Source: Perilla frutescens | Taxonomy: Eukaryota > Streptophyta > Magnoliopsida > Lamiales > Lamiaceae | Assembly (NCBI GenBank): GCA_026008535.1 | Contig: BRKX01000014.1 | Span: 47,250,506-47,314,505 of the forward strand | Reading direction: 5' to 3' | DNA: 64,000 nucleotides | In this document: positions 45,917-56,400 of the stretch, in pieces | Position numbering within the stretch: position 1 is the first letter of the stretch | Layout of the letters: the number at the start of each line of letters is the position of its first letter | Notes under the pieces: model-generated | What the model saw: only the letters and a program-made list of their open reading frames with translations | What the model was told of the DNA's origin: nothing | Databases searched by the model: none | Made by a program: the position numbers and the translations under genes

Positions 45917-46569
45917 GCAAAGGGGAGAGACGATATTGAAAGCAAAGGCTTAATAATCAAATATAGTCTAAAGTAACAATGAAACATGGATCCCCTATTT
46001 ATAATAATAGGTGGATCGAAAACTATAAGCTAAGGACCGAAAATCATAGTCCAAATCAATCTAGGATTGTGTTTGGATAATTCCTAAACTAGAATTCTAT
46101 TTAAGGTAGAACTTGTAGATCTTACCTTATCTAAAATCCTAGTCAAACCATGACTTATTGTAACCGAAAATTATCCTAAATAATTAATTAAAATCTGATC
46201 TAAACTATAGTATAATTAAATAAAATAAATACTATAGTCCAAAATAAAATAACTACTAGATAAATTCCAAAAGGGCCGAAAATTGGTCTAGTTCAAACTC
46301 GGCCGATTCTTCTTCACTTCAAGCCCATGCACACGTCCACATGCACACGTACACATCTTCATGTTGTGTTCTCTATGTCTTGATCTCCATCTTCCAATAT
46401 CAACAAGTTCATCATTTTCAAGCTTCCTTGCACGCCGTCTTCTTCTTCAAGCTTCTTGCGAATTGTAACTTGCAAATATTCTTGCAACTTCTTAGCTCGT
46501 AGTCTTGTGACGGGGCCTTTGAATTGAAGCTCTTCATTAACTTCCTCATTGCTATGGATGTCCTCATCA
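45917..46569 (-). repeat. copy 2 3' LTR, inner part (type II)
   Basis: LTR from near the R region ('aggggagagacgatattg') to the LTR head ('ggatgtcctcatca'). It overlaps in content with the outer part by about 280 bp, so that stretch is present twice. It includes the tail ORF end (stop at 46359) with type II residues LLILEDGDQDIENTT. Confidence 0.88.
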
Positions 46570-49500
46570 CACGCCGTCTTCTTCTTCAAGCTTCTTGCGA
46601 ATTGTAGCTTGCAAATACTCTTGCAACTTTTAGCTCTTAGTCTTGTGACGGGTCCTTTGAATTGAAGCTCTTCATTGACTTCCTCATTGCTATGGATGTC
46701 CTCATCATTCCCCCCCTGCTGAAAAGAATTCATCCTCGAATTTGGATCCTCATCATGGTCGAATTCATCTGCAAGAAAAGGAGATAAATCAGCAACGTTA
46801 AACGTAGAAGAACACTTATACTCACCAGGTAGATCAATGCGGTATGCATTGTCATTAACACGGCTTAGAACAGTGAAGGGACCATCTCCACGGGGCGACA
46901 ACTTGGACTTCCTCAAGTTAGGAAATCGGCCAGGGCTAAGGTGTACCCAAACACGATCACCGGACTGAAAGATGACACGTTTGCGCCTCGTGTTGCGTGC
47001 GGCGGCTATTCTTGAGCCTTGGTGCTCAATCCGGACACGTACCTTCTCATGCATCTCTTGAATAAAATCAGCTCTTTTCATACCTTTAACACTTGTTAGA
47101 TGTTCAACAGGTAAAGGTAACAAATCATTAGGAGTTAACGGATTAAATCCATAAACTACCTCAAACGGAGACATGTTAGTAGAAGAATGCACAACACGAT
47201 TATAAGCAAATTCAGCATATGATAAACATTCTTCCCATGACTTCAAGTTATTCTTAATTAGAGACCTAAGTAAAGCTTCTAAAGTGCGATTCACAACCTC
47301 AGTTTGACCATCGGTTTGTGGATGACATGCAGTAGAAAACAATAACTTAGTACCTAATTTTCCCCACAAAACACGCCAGAAATGTCCTAAAAACTTAGAA
47401 TCCCTATCACTAACAATAGTACGAGGAATTCCATGCAATCTAACAACATGCACAAAGAACAAGTTGGCAACATGTATAGCATCATCAGTTTTCCTACATG
47501 CAATGAAATGAGCCATTTTGGAAAACCTATCAACTACAACAAACACAGAATCCTTACCCGACCTAGATCTAGGCAATCCTAAGATGAAATCCATAGAAAT
47601 ATCAATCCAAGGAGATGAGGGGGCGGGTAGGGGCGAATAAAGACCAAATGGGTGTGAAGTGGATTTAGCTTGACGACAAGTAATGCAACGACTACACACA
47701 TTCTCTACATCCTTACGCATATGCGGCCAAAAGAAGTGTTCATGCAGCAAGTTCAATGTCTTATGCACACCAAAGTGACCCATTAAACCTCCCGCATGCG
47801 ATTCTAACACTAATAACTCACGCATAGAACAGGTAGGGATGCATAATTTCGACTCTTTGAACAAGAAACCATCATGCACATAATAACCATCATAAGACCT
47901 AGATTTCGAGCTACATGAAGCATAGATGGGGCTGAAATAGGCGTCCTCAACATACAGTGCTTTAATAGACTCAAAACCAAGCATCTTAGCATGCATTAAG
48001 TTCAAAAGAGCGTACCTTCTTGATAGGGCATCGGCGACAACATTCTCCTCGCCTTTCTTGTACTTGATAACATACGGAAAAGACTCGATGAACTCGACCC
48101 ATCTCGCATGTCTTTTGTTCAGATTGTTTTGCCCTTTCAAATACTTCAAGCTTTCATGATCCGTGTGGATGACGAACTCCTTAGGCCAAAGATAGTGCTG
48201 CCATGTGTCCAACGCACGCTTCAAAGTGTAGAGCTCTTTATCGTACGTGGAGTACCTAAGAGAGGCGCCATTTAACTTCTCACTGAAGTATGCCACGGGA
48301 CGTTTTTCCTGCATCAAAACAGCACCAATACCTATCCCGGAGGCATCACACTCGATCTCAAAAGTTTTGGAAAAATCAGGTAAACACAAAACAGGAGCAG
48401 AACATAACAATGACTTCAAAGTATTAAAAGCATGCTCTTGTTGTTTACCCCACTCAAATTTCCGATCCTTCTTACTTAGCTCAGTAAGAGGGGCGGCTAT
48501 ACTGGAGAAATCCCATACAAAATGACGGTAAAACCCAGCTAGACCATGGAATGATCGAACCTCAGAGGCGTTTTTCGGGGTTGGCCATTCCTCAATCGCT
48601 TTGATTTTGGAACGGTCTACCTCAATACCTCGTGAACTAACGACAAAGCCTAAAAATACGACTTCATCCATGCAAAAAGAACATTTAGACAAGTTTCCAT
48701 ACAACTTAGCATCACGCAGAAGACAGAAAACACGCCTAAGATGATCTAAGTGCGCCTGTGCATTGTGACTGTAAATCAAAATATCATCAAAGTAGACAAC
48801 AACAAATTTACCAATCACATCACGCAAAACATGATTCATTAACCTCATAAACGTGCTCGGTGCATTAGTGAGACCAAAAGGCATAACTAACCACTCATAT
48901 AAACCATGCTTTGTTTTAAACGCAGTTTTCCATTCATCCCCTTCATGCATTCTAACTTGAAAATAACCAGATCTCAAATCTATCTTAGAAAACACATGAG
49001 AACCACTTAATTCATCTAGCATATCATCAAGTCTAGGGATAGGAAATCTGTACTTAACTGTTATTTTGTTGATGGCGCGGCAATCCATGCACATTCTCCA
49101 TTCGTTGTTCTTCTTGGGCACTAGAATGACTGGAACTGCACAAGGGCTCATCGACTCTCGGATTTGCTTCTTTTCTAGCAACTCCTTTACTTGGCGATCG
49201 ATCTCCTTCGTCTCTTCAGGGGACGTGCGGTACGCCGGTCTGTTGGGCAAGACTTCGCCGGGTACGAAGTCGATCTGGTGCTCGATCCCACGAACTGGAG
49301 GTAATCCACTTGGAATCTCTTCCGGGAACACATCCGCGAACTCCTCCATAAGTGGCTGCACATCACAAGGTAAAGAAACACCATTAGTAGCACTGTCCTT
49401 ATAAGATAAAAGAACGAAAGGTAAACCTGCTTTTAGTGCTTTCTCTACGCCTTTAACTGAGATGAACAGGGATCGATTCTTCTCTTTGCTTGGGTCTGAT

Positions 49501-51485
49501 CCGGTGGCTTTTCCACGAGCTAAGACATCATTAGGAGGTGTCTTAGGGGCTGCATTGGTCGAACTTGAGGTGGAACTCGGCGTTGAAGTGGCGACCGAGT
49601 TGGTTCGGGCTGCGGCTGCGGCTTGTTTTGCCCGTTCTTGCTTGAATCTCTCTTGCATCCTTTCTTGATCCTCTGCAATGGCTTTAGGAGTGAGTGGCTT
49701 GAGTACAGTGGTTCGACCATCTCGAGTAATCGAGTAGGTGTTGGCTAAACCATCGTGAACCGCTTTTCTATCAAACTGCCACGGTCTTCCTAAAAGTATA
49801 TGGGCTGCTTTCATGGGAATAACATCACAAAGAACTATGTCAGAATAGCGACCTTTAGTAAAGAAAACATGTACCTGACCTGTAACTCTGATGGATCCGT
49901 GATCTGTGAGCCACTGCAACTTGTACGGTTTTGGATGCTTTGTTGTGGTGAGGGCGAGTTTATCAACGGCATACTGACTGATTACGTTGATTACACTCCC
50001 ACTGTCGATGATCATGGCACAAGTCTGATCTTTGATGGCAACTCGAGTGTAGAAGATGTTCTCTCTTTGCGATTGCTCTTCGTCTTCACGGTTGATGTTC
50101 AGACTGCGAATAGAAACCAAGCTGACATAAGGTAGCTCGACTTCCTCATCATCTGGCTCGACTTCAGGGACCTCAATTGCTTCAGGGGCAGCGGTCTGAG
50201 GCTCCTCTTCATCTTCACTGGCTGATTCAAGTCCATTCTGTTCATTGAGGAACAGAACACGCCGGTTTGGACACTGGTTCTGAAAATGACCCCAACCTTG
50301 GCATTTATGACACTGGATGTCACGGGCTCGACTAGGGGCTGCCTTCGGCGTTGGAGTGGACTGATTGGGCCATTGGAAAGGTGGCCTGGGTGTAGACTCG
50401 GGTCTACGGCTTGCTTGCGGTGTAGAACGATCAAAACGGCGTTCCGGAGGGCCGGATTGACCTCGGGGTCGTGTGGAATCAGTAGAAGGAGTAGAAGGTG
50501 ATGTGGAAGGTGTACCTTTACTCCAAGATGGTCGAGTAGTGGCTGAACCTTGATTGGATCGACGGCGACCTTCTCGTAGCTGCTTTTCCATAATTGATGC
50601 GTATTGCACCATTCTCTCTATGCTGGTGAACTCCTTGAGTTCTACTTCACAGGCAATGTCTGGATTCATACCTTCAATGTACCGAATGATGGTAGCATTT
50701 AAGGTCTCCTCCTTTCCGACTCGATTGAGGGCGGTTTCGAGCTCTTTGTGGTACTCTTCAATCGAACGGGTGCCTTGCTTGATCCGGTTGAGCTTCTTCT
50801 CAAGCTCTCTTTCATAGTGGACTGGAATGAAGCGTCCACGCAAGAATCCTTTCATTTCCTCCCAATTGTCAATGGGTGGATTTCTGTTTCTTCGTCTTCT
50901 TTCTTGCTGCATTTCCCACCAAGTGGCTGCGTAGCCTTTAAACTCCAAACATGCTAGCTGCACCTTTTTGGCTTCTGAAAAGTCATAGCATGCGAAAATC
51001 TTCTCTACCTTACGTTCCCAATCAAGATAGATATCGGGATCGTGAAGGCCTTCAAATTCTGGGATGCTCGTTTTGATGTTGTGGAGCATTCGATCCTCTT
51101 CATAGTCATCTCGACTATGACCTCTTCTCGGGCGACGGCCTCGGTCAAATTCTTCAGTATTCTCATCAAAGTACTCCTCTTCAGGCTCGTTGTGATGCTC
51201 GAGGCGTTGGTTTCCTCGAATGGGTGGAGGATAGACAGGTGTTGTTTTAGTGCGTTCAAGAGCATGCACTAAATCGTCTATCTTGTTGGAGAGAGCCTGG
51301 TGTTGTCGTTGAACATGCTTAGACAACGCTTCAAAATGGTACTTGGGATCCCACGGTGCGGGTGGATCCGAGTATGACTCCATGGGTGCTTTGGAAGGGT
51401 CTTTGGACAAGTCCAAAGGTGGTGAAGTCGAATGGTGATCGACTGGAGGTGTAGAGGATGATTCGGTGTGGGTTCCTTTCTTCAT
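46359..51485 (-). CDS. intact family K copy 2 gag-pol polyprotein
   Basis: One frame of 1708 codons, start MKKGTHTESS after TTTTGTAG. The zinc knuckle, IIDSGSVINVIS protease, FDD of RT, RNase H, integrase DDE (FILGLPRSR, VSDRDSKFL, QTDGQTEVVN) and tail are all present. Odd points: YRHFVWDF and other isolated changes in RT, and in the first tail copy a one-base deletion that replaces the RAKKLQ core by an unrelated peptide before the second, normal tail. It is a mosaic: gag linker (SNQGSATTRPSW) and integrase end (MHEKVRVRIEHQ) resemble the protein at 28268-33379, while RT and mid-integrase (SGSHVF, AHLDHL, YVEDAYF) resemble the broken copy at 35337-40324. Confidence 0.92.
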   Translation of the reverse strand: MKKGTHTESSSTPPVDHHSTSPPLDLSKDPSKAPMESYSDPPAPWDPKYHFEALSKHVQRQHQALSNKIDDLVHALERTKTTPVYPPPIRGNQRLEHHNEPEEEYFDENTEEFDRGRRPRRGHSRDDYEEDRMLHNIKTSIPEFEGLHDPDIYLDWERKVEKIFACYDFSEAKKVQLACLEFKGYAATWWEMQQERRRRNRNPPIDNWEEMKGFLRGRFIPVHYERELEKKLNRIKQGTRSIEEYHKELETALNRVGKEETLNATIIRYIEGMNPDIACEVELKEFTSIERMVQYASIMEKQLREGRRRSNQGSATTRPSWSKGTPSTSPSTPSTDSTRPRGQSGPPERRFDRSTPQASRRPESTPRPPFQWPNQSTPTPKAAPSRARDIQCHKCQGWGHFQNQCPNRRVLFLNEQNGLESASEDEEEPQTAAPEAIEVPEVEPDDEEVELPYVSLVSIRSLNINREDEEQSQRENIFYTRVAIKDQTCAMIIDSGSVINVISQYAVDKLALTTTKHPKPYKLQWLTDHGSIRVTGQVHVFFTKGRYSDIVLCDVIPMKAAHILLGRPWQFDRKAVHDGLANTYSITRDGRTTVLKPLTPKAIAEDQERMQERFKQERAKQAAAAARTNSVATSTPSSTSSSTNAAPKTPPNDVLARGKATGSDPSKEKNRSLFISVKGVEKALKAGLPFVLLSYKDSATNGVSLPCDVQPLMEEFADVFPEEIPSGLPPVRGIEHQIDFVPGEVLPNRPAYRTSPEETKEIDRQVKELLEKKQIRESMSPCAVPVILVPKKNNEWRMCMDCRAINKITVKYRFPIPRLDDMLDELSGSHVFSKIDLRSGYFQVRMHEGDEWKTAFKTKHGLYEWLVMPFGLTNAPSTFMRLMNHVLRDVIGKFVVVYFDDILIYSHNAQAHLDHLRRVFCLLRDAKLYGNLSKCSFCMDEVVFLGFVVSSRGIEVDRSKIKAIEEWPTPKNASEVRSFHGLAGFYRHFVWDFSSIAAPLTELSKKDRKFEWGKQQEHAFNTLKSLLCSAPVLCLPDFSKTFEIECDASGIGIGAVLMQEKRPVAYFSEKLNGASLRYSTYDKELYTLKRALDTWQHYLWPKEFVIHTDHESLKYLKGQNNLNKRHARWVEFIESFPYVIKYKKGEENVVADALSRRYALLNLMHAKMLGFESIKALYVEDAYFSPIYASCSSKSRSYDGYYVHDGFLFKESKLCIPTCSMRELLVLESHAGGLMGHFGVHKTLNLLHEHFFWPHMRKDVENVCSRCITCRQAKSTSHPFGLYSPLPAPSSPWIDISMDFILGLPRSRSGKDSVFVVVDRFSKMAHFIACRKTDDAIHVANLFFVHVVRLHGIPRTIVSDRDSKFLGHFWRVLWGKLGTKLLFSTACHPQTDGQTEVVNRTLEALLRSLIKNNLKSWEECLSYAEFAYNRVVHSSTNMSPFEVVYGFNPLTPNDLLPLPVEHLTSVKGMKRADFIQEMHEKVRVRIEHQGSRIAAARNTRRKRVIFQSGDRVWVHLSPGRFPNLRKSKLSPRGDGPFTVLSRVNDNAYRIDLPGEYKCSSTFNVADLSPFLADEFDHDEDPNSRMNSFQQGGNDEDIHSNEEVNEELQFKGPVTRLRAKSCKSICKLQFARSLKKKTACDEDIHSNEEVNEELQFKGPVTRLRAKKLQEYLQVTIRKKLEEEDGVQGSLKMMNLLILEDGDQDIENTT
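46570..46707 (-). repeat. 138-bp duplication of the LTR head in copy 2
   Basis: A second LTR head precedes the true LTR, ending at GGCGTG|TGATGAGG in element sense. A one-base deletion (CTAAGAAGTTG to CTAAAAGTTG) makes it 138 instead of 139 bp, which keeps the polyprotein frame open. Compare the 123-bp unit at 33046-33168. Confidence 0.92.
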
Positions 51486-51522
51486 GATACCTACAAAATG
51501 AACAAACGTAAAGAAAACAAGG
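51486..51522 (-). other. copy 2 leader, proximal piece
   Basis: Holds the acceptor-like TTTTGTAG (AG at 51491-51492 on this map) and ends with CAAGG (51518-51522), the left target duplication of the family L insertion. The leader resumes at 59525. Confidence 0.8.
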
Positions 51523-52569
51523 TGATGAGGTCATACAAGGCAATGAAGAAAATGATCCGGAGCTGCAGTTTAAAGGTCCAATGACGCGTTTGCGAGCTAA
51601 GAAGTTACAAGCTTATTTACAAGCTTCTATTCGTCGCAAATTCGAAATGCATGAAGATGAAGTCAAGGGCAGCCCAAGATGGATCACCATGCTATCTATT
51701 GATGATGAAGAAGGTATCATGAAGACGTGAGAAGAAGAATCACGCCATTTGGACGTGTGCATGAAAAGTTATACGCGTTTGCATGGGAAATCGGGAGATG
51801 CTGTTTTTCATGCAAAGGTGGTAATATTAATTGTACCATGGGCCACGAAATTATTCATGTTAATTTAGCCCATGATCGAGTTCTAAGGTCCAAGATGGTG
51901 TGGAAATACAGGCCCAAATCCATTGTGGGATTTATCCTTATCTAGTTAGATTTAGATAGATTTTTGTTATCTTATTTTTTGGTATCTTTTGATTTTATCC
52001 TAGTTTGATTAGGATTAGTATTTTTTGATGTTTATCTAGTTAATTAGGGTTAATTTTCGTTCATAATCTCTCCTATAAATAGGAGCACCCTGTGACATTC
52101 ATAATTCAGACAATTGCAAGAAATAAAGAGTTATTCTCAATCTGTCTCACGATCCTTCGGTTGATCAAACTTTTATCTACAATTCTATTGTTTTAGCACT
52201 TCAATAGTCTTATTTAAGTTCTTCAGGGTATAATTAAGTACTTGGGAGAATTGCTATCCGGAGAAGCTAGACGAGTGCGTTCGGGTTGATTCAACACGGG
52301 TTCACCGATCTGTCCTATCCTTCTACCAAACCACCGCCGCCATCACCAATACTCCACCGCCGTCCGCCGTCGTTCACCATCAGATTCCAGCCACCCTTAG
52401 ACGTATCAAGTGTGTTCATCGAGTCATAGTTCGTATCTTCGATTTCTAGTAAGTTTTGTCTTTTAATTTGCGTCGGATTCTACCCTTCTTTAGCTGACGT
52501 TGTTCGAGTCCTTAAAGTCTTCCGCCTGCGTATTCTTCGTGTCTTGGATTCATTGTCCGGGTCACATCA
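51523..52569 (+). repeat. family L 5' LTR
   Basis: TGATGAGGTCATACAAGG...CACATCA. The head repeats the tail coding sequence (stop at about 51730). U5 has a CCGCC-rich stretch and GTAAGT at 52449-52454. Confidence 0.95.
52074..52081 (+). promoter_or_regulatory. family L TATA box within a palindrome
   Basis: TATAAATA is centred in CTCCTATAAATAGGAG, whose arms CTCCTAT/ATAGGAG are complementary. Copies are at 59029-59036 in the 3' LTR and, as 'tcctataaataggag', in the family N1 LTR near 42330. Transcription would start about 30 bp downstream. Confidence 0.65.
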
Positions 52570-52575
52570 TAAATT

Positions 52576-52589
52576 TGGTATCAGAGCCA
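52576..52589 (+). other. family L primer-binding site
   Basis: TGGTATCAGAGCCA starts 6 bases after the LTR. It is the standard plant initiator-Met tRNA complement, where minus-strand DNA synthesis starts. Confidence 0.9.
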
Positions 52590-52783
52590 CGTCAGCTCTG
52601 CTGGTCGTGGTTCAATCCGACGTGTCATCTACGTGTCAAATACGTGTTAGTTTTCTGTCATACGTGTCATTTAATTTTCGTATTGTTTCGAGTCTATTGT
52701 AATCTGATTCATATTCATTGAAAACAAAAAAAAAAAAGAAAAGAAATCGGCCAAAAAGAAAAAAAAAAAAAAAAAAATCGCCG

Positions 52784-52825
<42 letters not shown>

Positions 52826-53471
52826 GAAAATCAGATTGTTCTACTTGTTTTCAATTTTAATTCCTTGTTTTTAGATTTGTTCCATATATTTAGGGATTCT
52901 TAGATTGTGTTCACACATCCAAAATCCTTATTTCTTTATCCATTAGATTTCTTACCTTGTTTAGATAGATTTCATCCTAATCTATATCTATTCAAGATCT
53001 TTCCATCCCCATCCATATCTAATCAAGATTATCCATCCTAAACCATCAAATTTTCGTTCCTAATCATCTATAGGATTCGAAATTGCCATCTCTTTCATAC
53101 ATACACCCGGTTCACCTTATACACCACATAGTCCATACACCCATACACCCATACACCCGTACACCCGTACACCCGTGGTCTACATACGCCAACCCATTGA
53201 ATACTCATTCCACACGCCTACTTCTACTCTTAGCAACCTTCCGGCTTGATTTTATCCGTTGGAGCTTGAAGAAGACCCAAGAGGAGCTAGTCAAGAGAAG
53301 CTGCTGAATTTTTTCGATCAACCCACCCCCATATTTCACTCCACACGTGCACTACACATACTTGAGAGTTAAACACGAGTGGAAAAATAAGAGTGACATA
53401 CACGAGCGTCTGTGAGGAATTGTGAGGTACTACTTTGCTTTTTCTTCACGTTTGTTCGTTTTGCAGGTACC
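52590..53471 (+). other. family L leader
   Basis: Contains long A-tracts (52728-52824) separated by 'atcggcc' and 'tcgccgatt', a pyrimidine-rich stretch, the tandem repeat 'tacacccrtacaccc' (about 53098-53172), and TTTTGCAG ending at 53466, followed by GTACCATG. In-frame codons continue upstream to 53412 but precede the acceptor-like site. Confidence 0.75.
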
Positions 53472-56400
53472 ATGAAGAAAGGAAACAATAAAGGGGCGAC
53501 TACTCCACCCCTTGAGGAGCCTAGATCGCCGAACACACCAGGCGAACAGTCCTACTCGTCCGAACCACAGTGGGATCCCAAGTTCCAATACCAAGCTCTA
53601 GTTCAACACTTTGAACGACAGAATCATCTACTGAAAGACGAACTTGGCAACCAAGTAGCTGAATTGCAAGAGGAGCTTGCAAGACTCAGAGCCCAGTCGA
53701 CCACATCCCAAACGGTCCAAGGAAATCCTGAGAAGAGGCCACTCGAGCCTCAAGATGACGAAACGAGGCAATCTGAGCCTCAAATCAATGCAGCGAGGCA
53801 ACCTGAGCCTCAAAATGATGCTGAGAGGCGTCCTGAGCCTCAATTGGGGCCTACTGACCGACGCCAGCAGCAGAGGAACGTTAACAGGCCGCCGCCTGTA
53901 CAACACAATGATCAAAGGCCGCCCCGAGAGCCCGCTTTTGAAGATGACTATGATTATGGATACGATTCCTATGCAGCCAGTGGGTATGAAGCTGATTATC
54001 CACCACAAGGGCACAGAGGACGCCATGGCCGACCCCGAGGTCCCCATAGGCGCGCAAATCATCATGATGATGATGATGGTAGGCTCAGCAACATCAAGAC
54101 GAGCATACCCGAGTTTGAAGGCCTTCACGATCCCGATGTTTACTTAGATTGGGAACGTAAGGTAGAGAAGATCTTTGCATGCTACAACTTTTCAGAGCAA
54201 AAGAAGGTGCAACTCGCATGCTTAGAGTTTAGAGGCTATGCAGCCTCATGGTGGGAAATGCAACAAGAAAGAAGACGCAGAAACCACAATCCTCCAATCG
54301 ACAACTGGGAGGAAATGAAGGGATTCATGTGTGGGCGATTTATACCTATGCATTATGAAAGGGAGCTTGAGAAGAAGCTCAATCGGGTCAAACAAGGTAC
54401 AAGGTCGATTGAAGAGTACCACAAGGAATTGGAGACCCTTCTGAACCGAGTCGGGAAGCAAGAGACCTTAAATGCTACCATCATCCGGTACATTGAAGGC
54501 ATGAACCCCGACATTGCATGTGAAGTCGAGCTCAGAGACTTCACCAGTGTAGAAAGAATGGTGCAGTACGCATCAATTGTGGAAAGGCAGCTAAGAGAGG
54601 GTCGCCGTCGATCCCACTTCAATTCAGCCCCTACACGCCCCTCTTGGAATAAAGGTACACCTTCCACATCACTTTCTACTCCTTCTAATGACTCTACACG
54701 TCCCCGAGGTCCATCCGGACCACCCGAACGGCGTTTCGACCGTTCTACACCACAGACAAGCCGTAGACCCGAGTCTACGCCGCCCAACCAGCCACGGCCG
54801 ACCCCTACTCGGCCAAATCAAGGTGTTACAGCCCCTAATGCAGCCCCTAATCGTGCTCGTGACATCCAATGTCATAAGTGTCAAGGTTGGGGTCATTTCC
54901 AAGCTCAATGTCCAAACCGGCGGATTCTATACTTAACGGAATCAAATGAAGTCGAATCAGCCAGTGAGGATGAAACAGAGCCCGTGGGCGACGCCACCAT
55001 TGAAGAAGAGATTGAGAATGATGCAGCCCCTAATACAGTCGATCCGGAAGTTCAGCTCAGTTTGGTCACAATCCGGAGTTTGAGCATCATTCGAGAAGAG
55101 GAACAAGAACACCAACGGGAGAACATCTTCTACACCCGTGCAGTGATTCAAGGTCACACGTGTTCCATGATAATTGACAGTGGCAGTGTGATCAACGCCA
55201 TTAGTCAATACGCAGTTGAAAAGCTTGGTCTACCTGTTCAACAACATGCAAAACCATACAGACTGCAGTGGCTTACAGAAAGAGGCGAGATACGCGTGGT
55301 TCACCAGGTAAGTGTCTCATTCTCAATCCATAAGTTTTCTGACACTGTTTTGTGCGACGTTATCCCTATGGATGCGGCACACTTGTTGTTAGGCAGACCT
55401 TGGCAGTATGATCGACGTGTTGTCCACGATGGACGTATGAACACTTACACCGTCGACATTGATGGCCGAATCAGCACCCTAAGGCCATTATCACCTAAAG
55501 ACGTTGCTACGGATCAGCAACGCATGCAAGAGAGGTTCAAAGAGGAAAAGGCGAAGCAAGCAGCCGCAAAACGGGCCCCGAAGGCCACGGCCGAGACCTC
55601 AGCCCCCGGACAGCCCCTTGGCACCGCCACTTCACCTTCCAAACCACCTCATTCGAGCTCCCTAGCTGTGGAAAAGGAGTTGGAGTCGAGTTCAAACAAG
55701 CCTCATGTGAAGAGCTTGTTTATTTCAGCAAAAGGAGTTCAGAAAGCCGTTAAAGCAGGTATGCCCCTTGTTCTACTCACATTTAAGAGCAGTGCTACTA
55801 ATAAGTGTTTGCATAGTGATGTGCAGCCCTTACTTGATGAGTTCAAGGACGTTTTTCCTGAGGAGATACCCGGAGGACTACCACCAGTACGAGGAATCGA
55901 GCATCAGATCGATTTCGTCCCCGGAGCCGTGCTTCCCAACCGACCAGCCTATAGGACGTCTCCCGACGAGACTAAGGAGATAGATAGGCAAGTCAAAGAG
56001 CTGTTGGAGAAGAAGCAAATTCGAGAGAGCTTGAGCCCGTGCGCCGTTCCAGTGATTCTAGTGCCAAAGAAGAACAACGAATGGCGTATGTGCATGGATT
56101 GCCGTGCAATCAACAAAATCACGGTAAAGTATCGTTTTCCCATCCCTAGATTAGATGATATGCTTGATGAGTTATCTGGTTCGCGCGTCTTTTCTAAAAT
56201 TGATTTGCGTTCTGGTTATTTTCAAGTACGTATGCAAGAAGGTGATGAATGGAAAACTGCATTTAAAACTAAGCATGGTTTGTATGAATGGCTTGTTATG
56301 CCTTTTGGTCTCACTAATGCACCAAGCACATTTATGCGTTTGATGAATCATGTTTTACGTGAAGTGATTGGAAAGTATGTTGTTGTGTATTTTGATGACA

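Noticed and set aside
52718..52903. Lys-rich small ORF
   Set aside because: It is translation of the A-tract ladder in the family L leader.
53138..53172. CRISPR-like or telomeric repeat
   Set aside because: Units are contiguous with no spacers, and TACACCC is not the plant telomere repeat (CCCTAAA). It is a leader minisatellite.
53412..53471. Upstream in-frame extension of the family L ORF (MRNCEVLL...)
   Set aside because: It precedes the conserved acceptor-like TTTTGCAG, and all families start at a conserved MKKG just after it.
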